From Cryptomeria japonica (lineage: Eukaryota; Streptophyta; Pinopsida; Cupressales; Cupressaceae), in assembly GCF_030272615.1 (NCBI RefSeq), contig NC_081410.1:258337533-258401532 (forward strand): a stretch of 64,000 bases of DNA, given 5' to 3'. Position 1 is the first letter of the stretch, and each line of letters opens with the position of its first letter. A program made the translations under genes and the position numbers. Positions 63,607-64,000 of this stretch are shown here, in pieces. Under the pieces are notes generated by a model. It saw only the letters and a list, made by a program, of their open reading frames with translations. It was not told where the DNA came from and ran no database searches.

Positions 63607-64000
63607 ACAGTCAGTATCTTTGATATGATTATCAATGTTAAAAGTGATTCCTTTTGTGAATTTGTGAAGTTATCAAGTTCTGATATAGGTTGTTCACCAA
63701 CAATGAAAGATAATTTTCAAATATAGGATGATTAGTATGGTGATTCAAGCATCTAGCAATTGAAAACACCAAGATGAAATTGAAGATGATATGTCAAACT
63801 AAAGATTACATGGCAATCAAATGGAAATGATAGAAAACTGTGTGATCAGCATAAACGAGTTCAAGGTGTTAAGTTGTTTTACATATTTTGAGTGGATATG
63901 CTAGAAAGAAAGTATGACCAAGGTCGTCATAGTGGAAGAAAAGCATCACATGAGTAAAAGGATAGAGGAACTAAGTCATTTCACACTTCAATTTAACCTT
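63607..64000. other. Unresolved flank right of hAT C
   Basis: It probably continues the decayed retroelement sequence interrupted at 60863. It is A-rich with no stable frame and no recognisable domain. Confidence 0.3.

Overview
The window is eukaryotic nuclear DNA from a land plant with a large, repeat-dense genome. I read it as most likely a gymnosperm, but that is an inference from element types and LTR style, not a proof. I recognise no ordinary host gene, tRNA or rRNA. Almost every supportable feature is a transposable element or the remains of one, and many are nested with readable target-site duplications (TSDs).

Left part (1-12.5 kb). 1-1812 is the end of a short LTR retrotransposon with no coding capacity; its interior is a 48-bp minisatellite. 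4.6-10.3 kb is a decayed hAT transposon (A) split by a second hAT (B, 7093-9933), with an 8-bp TSD and matching terminal inverted repeats. 10.3-12.0 kb is noncoding. From 12.0 kb a 368-bp tandem duplication carries, in its second unit, a 6.2-kb Copia element (12579-18788, TSD GAAGA) whose gag-pol is broken.

Middle (18.9-23.1 kb). Old noncoding repeats are followed by a tandemly duplicated remnant of Ty3/gypsy pol. Its first unit holds a LINE-like or retroposed sequence with a ~16-bp TSD. Its second unit received two giant Ty3/gypsy elements 182 bp apart.

Giant element 1 (E1, minus strand, 23139-39714, 16.6 kb, TSD AAGCT) has two 4995-bp LTRs in which I found only two differences. It has an intact 2112-codon gag-pol frame and an intact 1049-codon frame inside each LTR. 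Giant element 2 (E2, plus strand, 39902-60156, 20.3 kb, TSD CTATG) is older. Its LTRs (6.5 and 6.2 kb) also carry a long gene, broken by stops, whose product resembles the E1 LTR protein only distantly. In both elements a TATA-like box lies just after the LTR gene. This suggests the gene sits in U3, so the genomic RNA would carry it after pol, the topology of retroviral nef or sag. Both elements also have an archaeal-type RNase H between protease and RT, plus a gypsy RNase H missing its first catalytic Asp. This LTR-borne gene system is the most interesting content of the window.

Right end (60.2-64 kb). After the rest of the duplicated repeat comes a decayed gypsy gag-like segment interrupted by a third hAT remnant (C, about 60864-63598), with GAAACGGGACTCG termini and clustered CGAGTC subterminal motifs.
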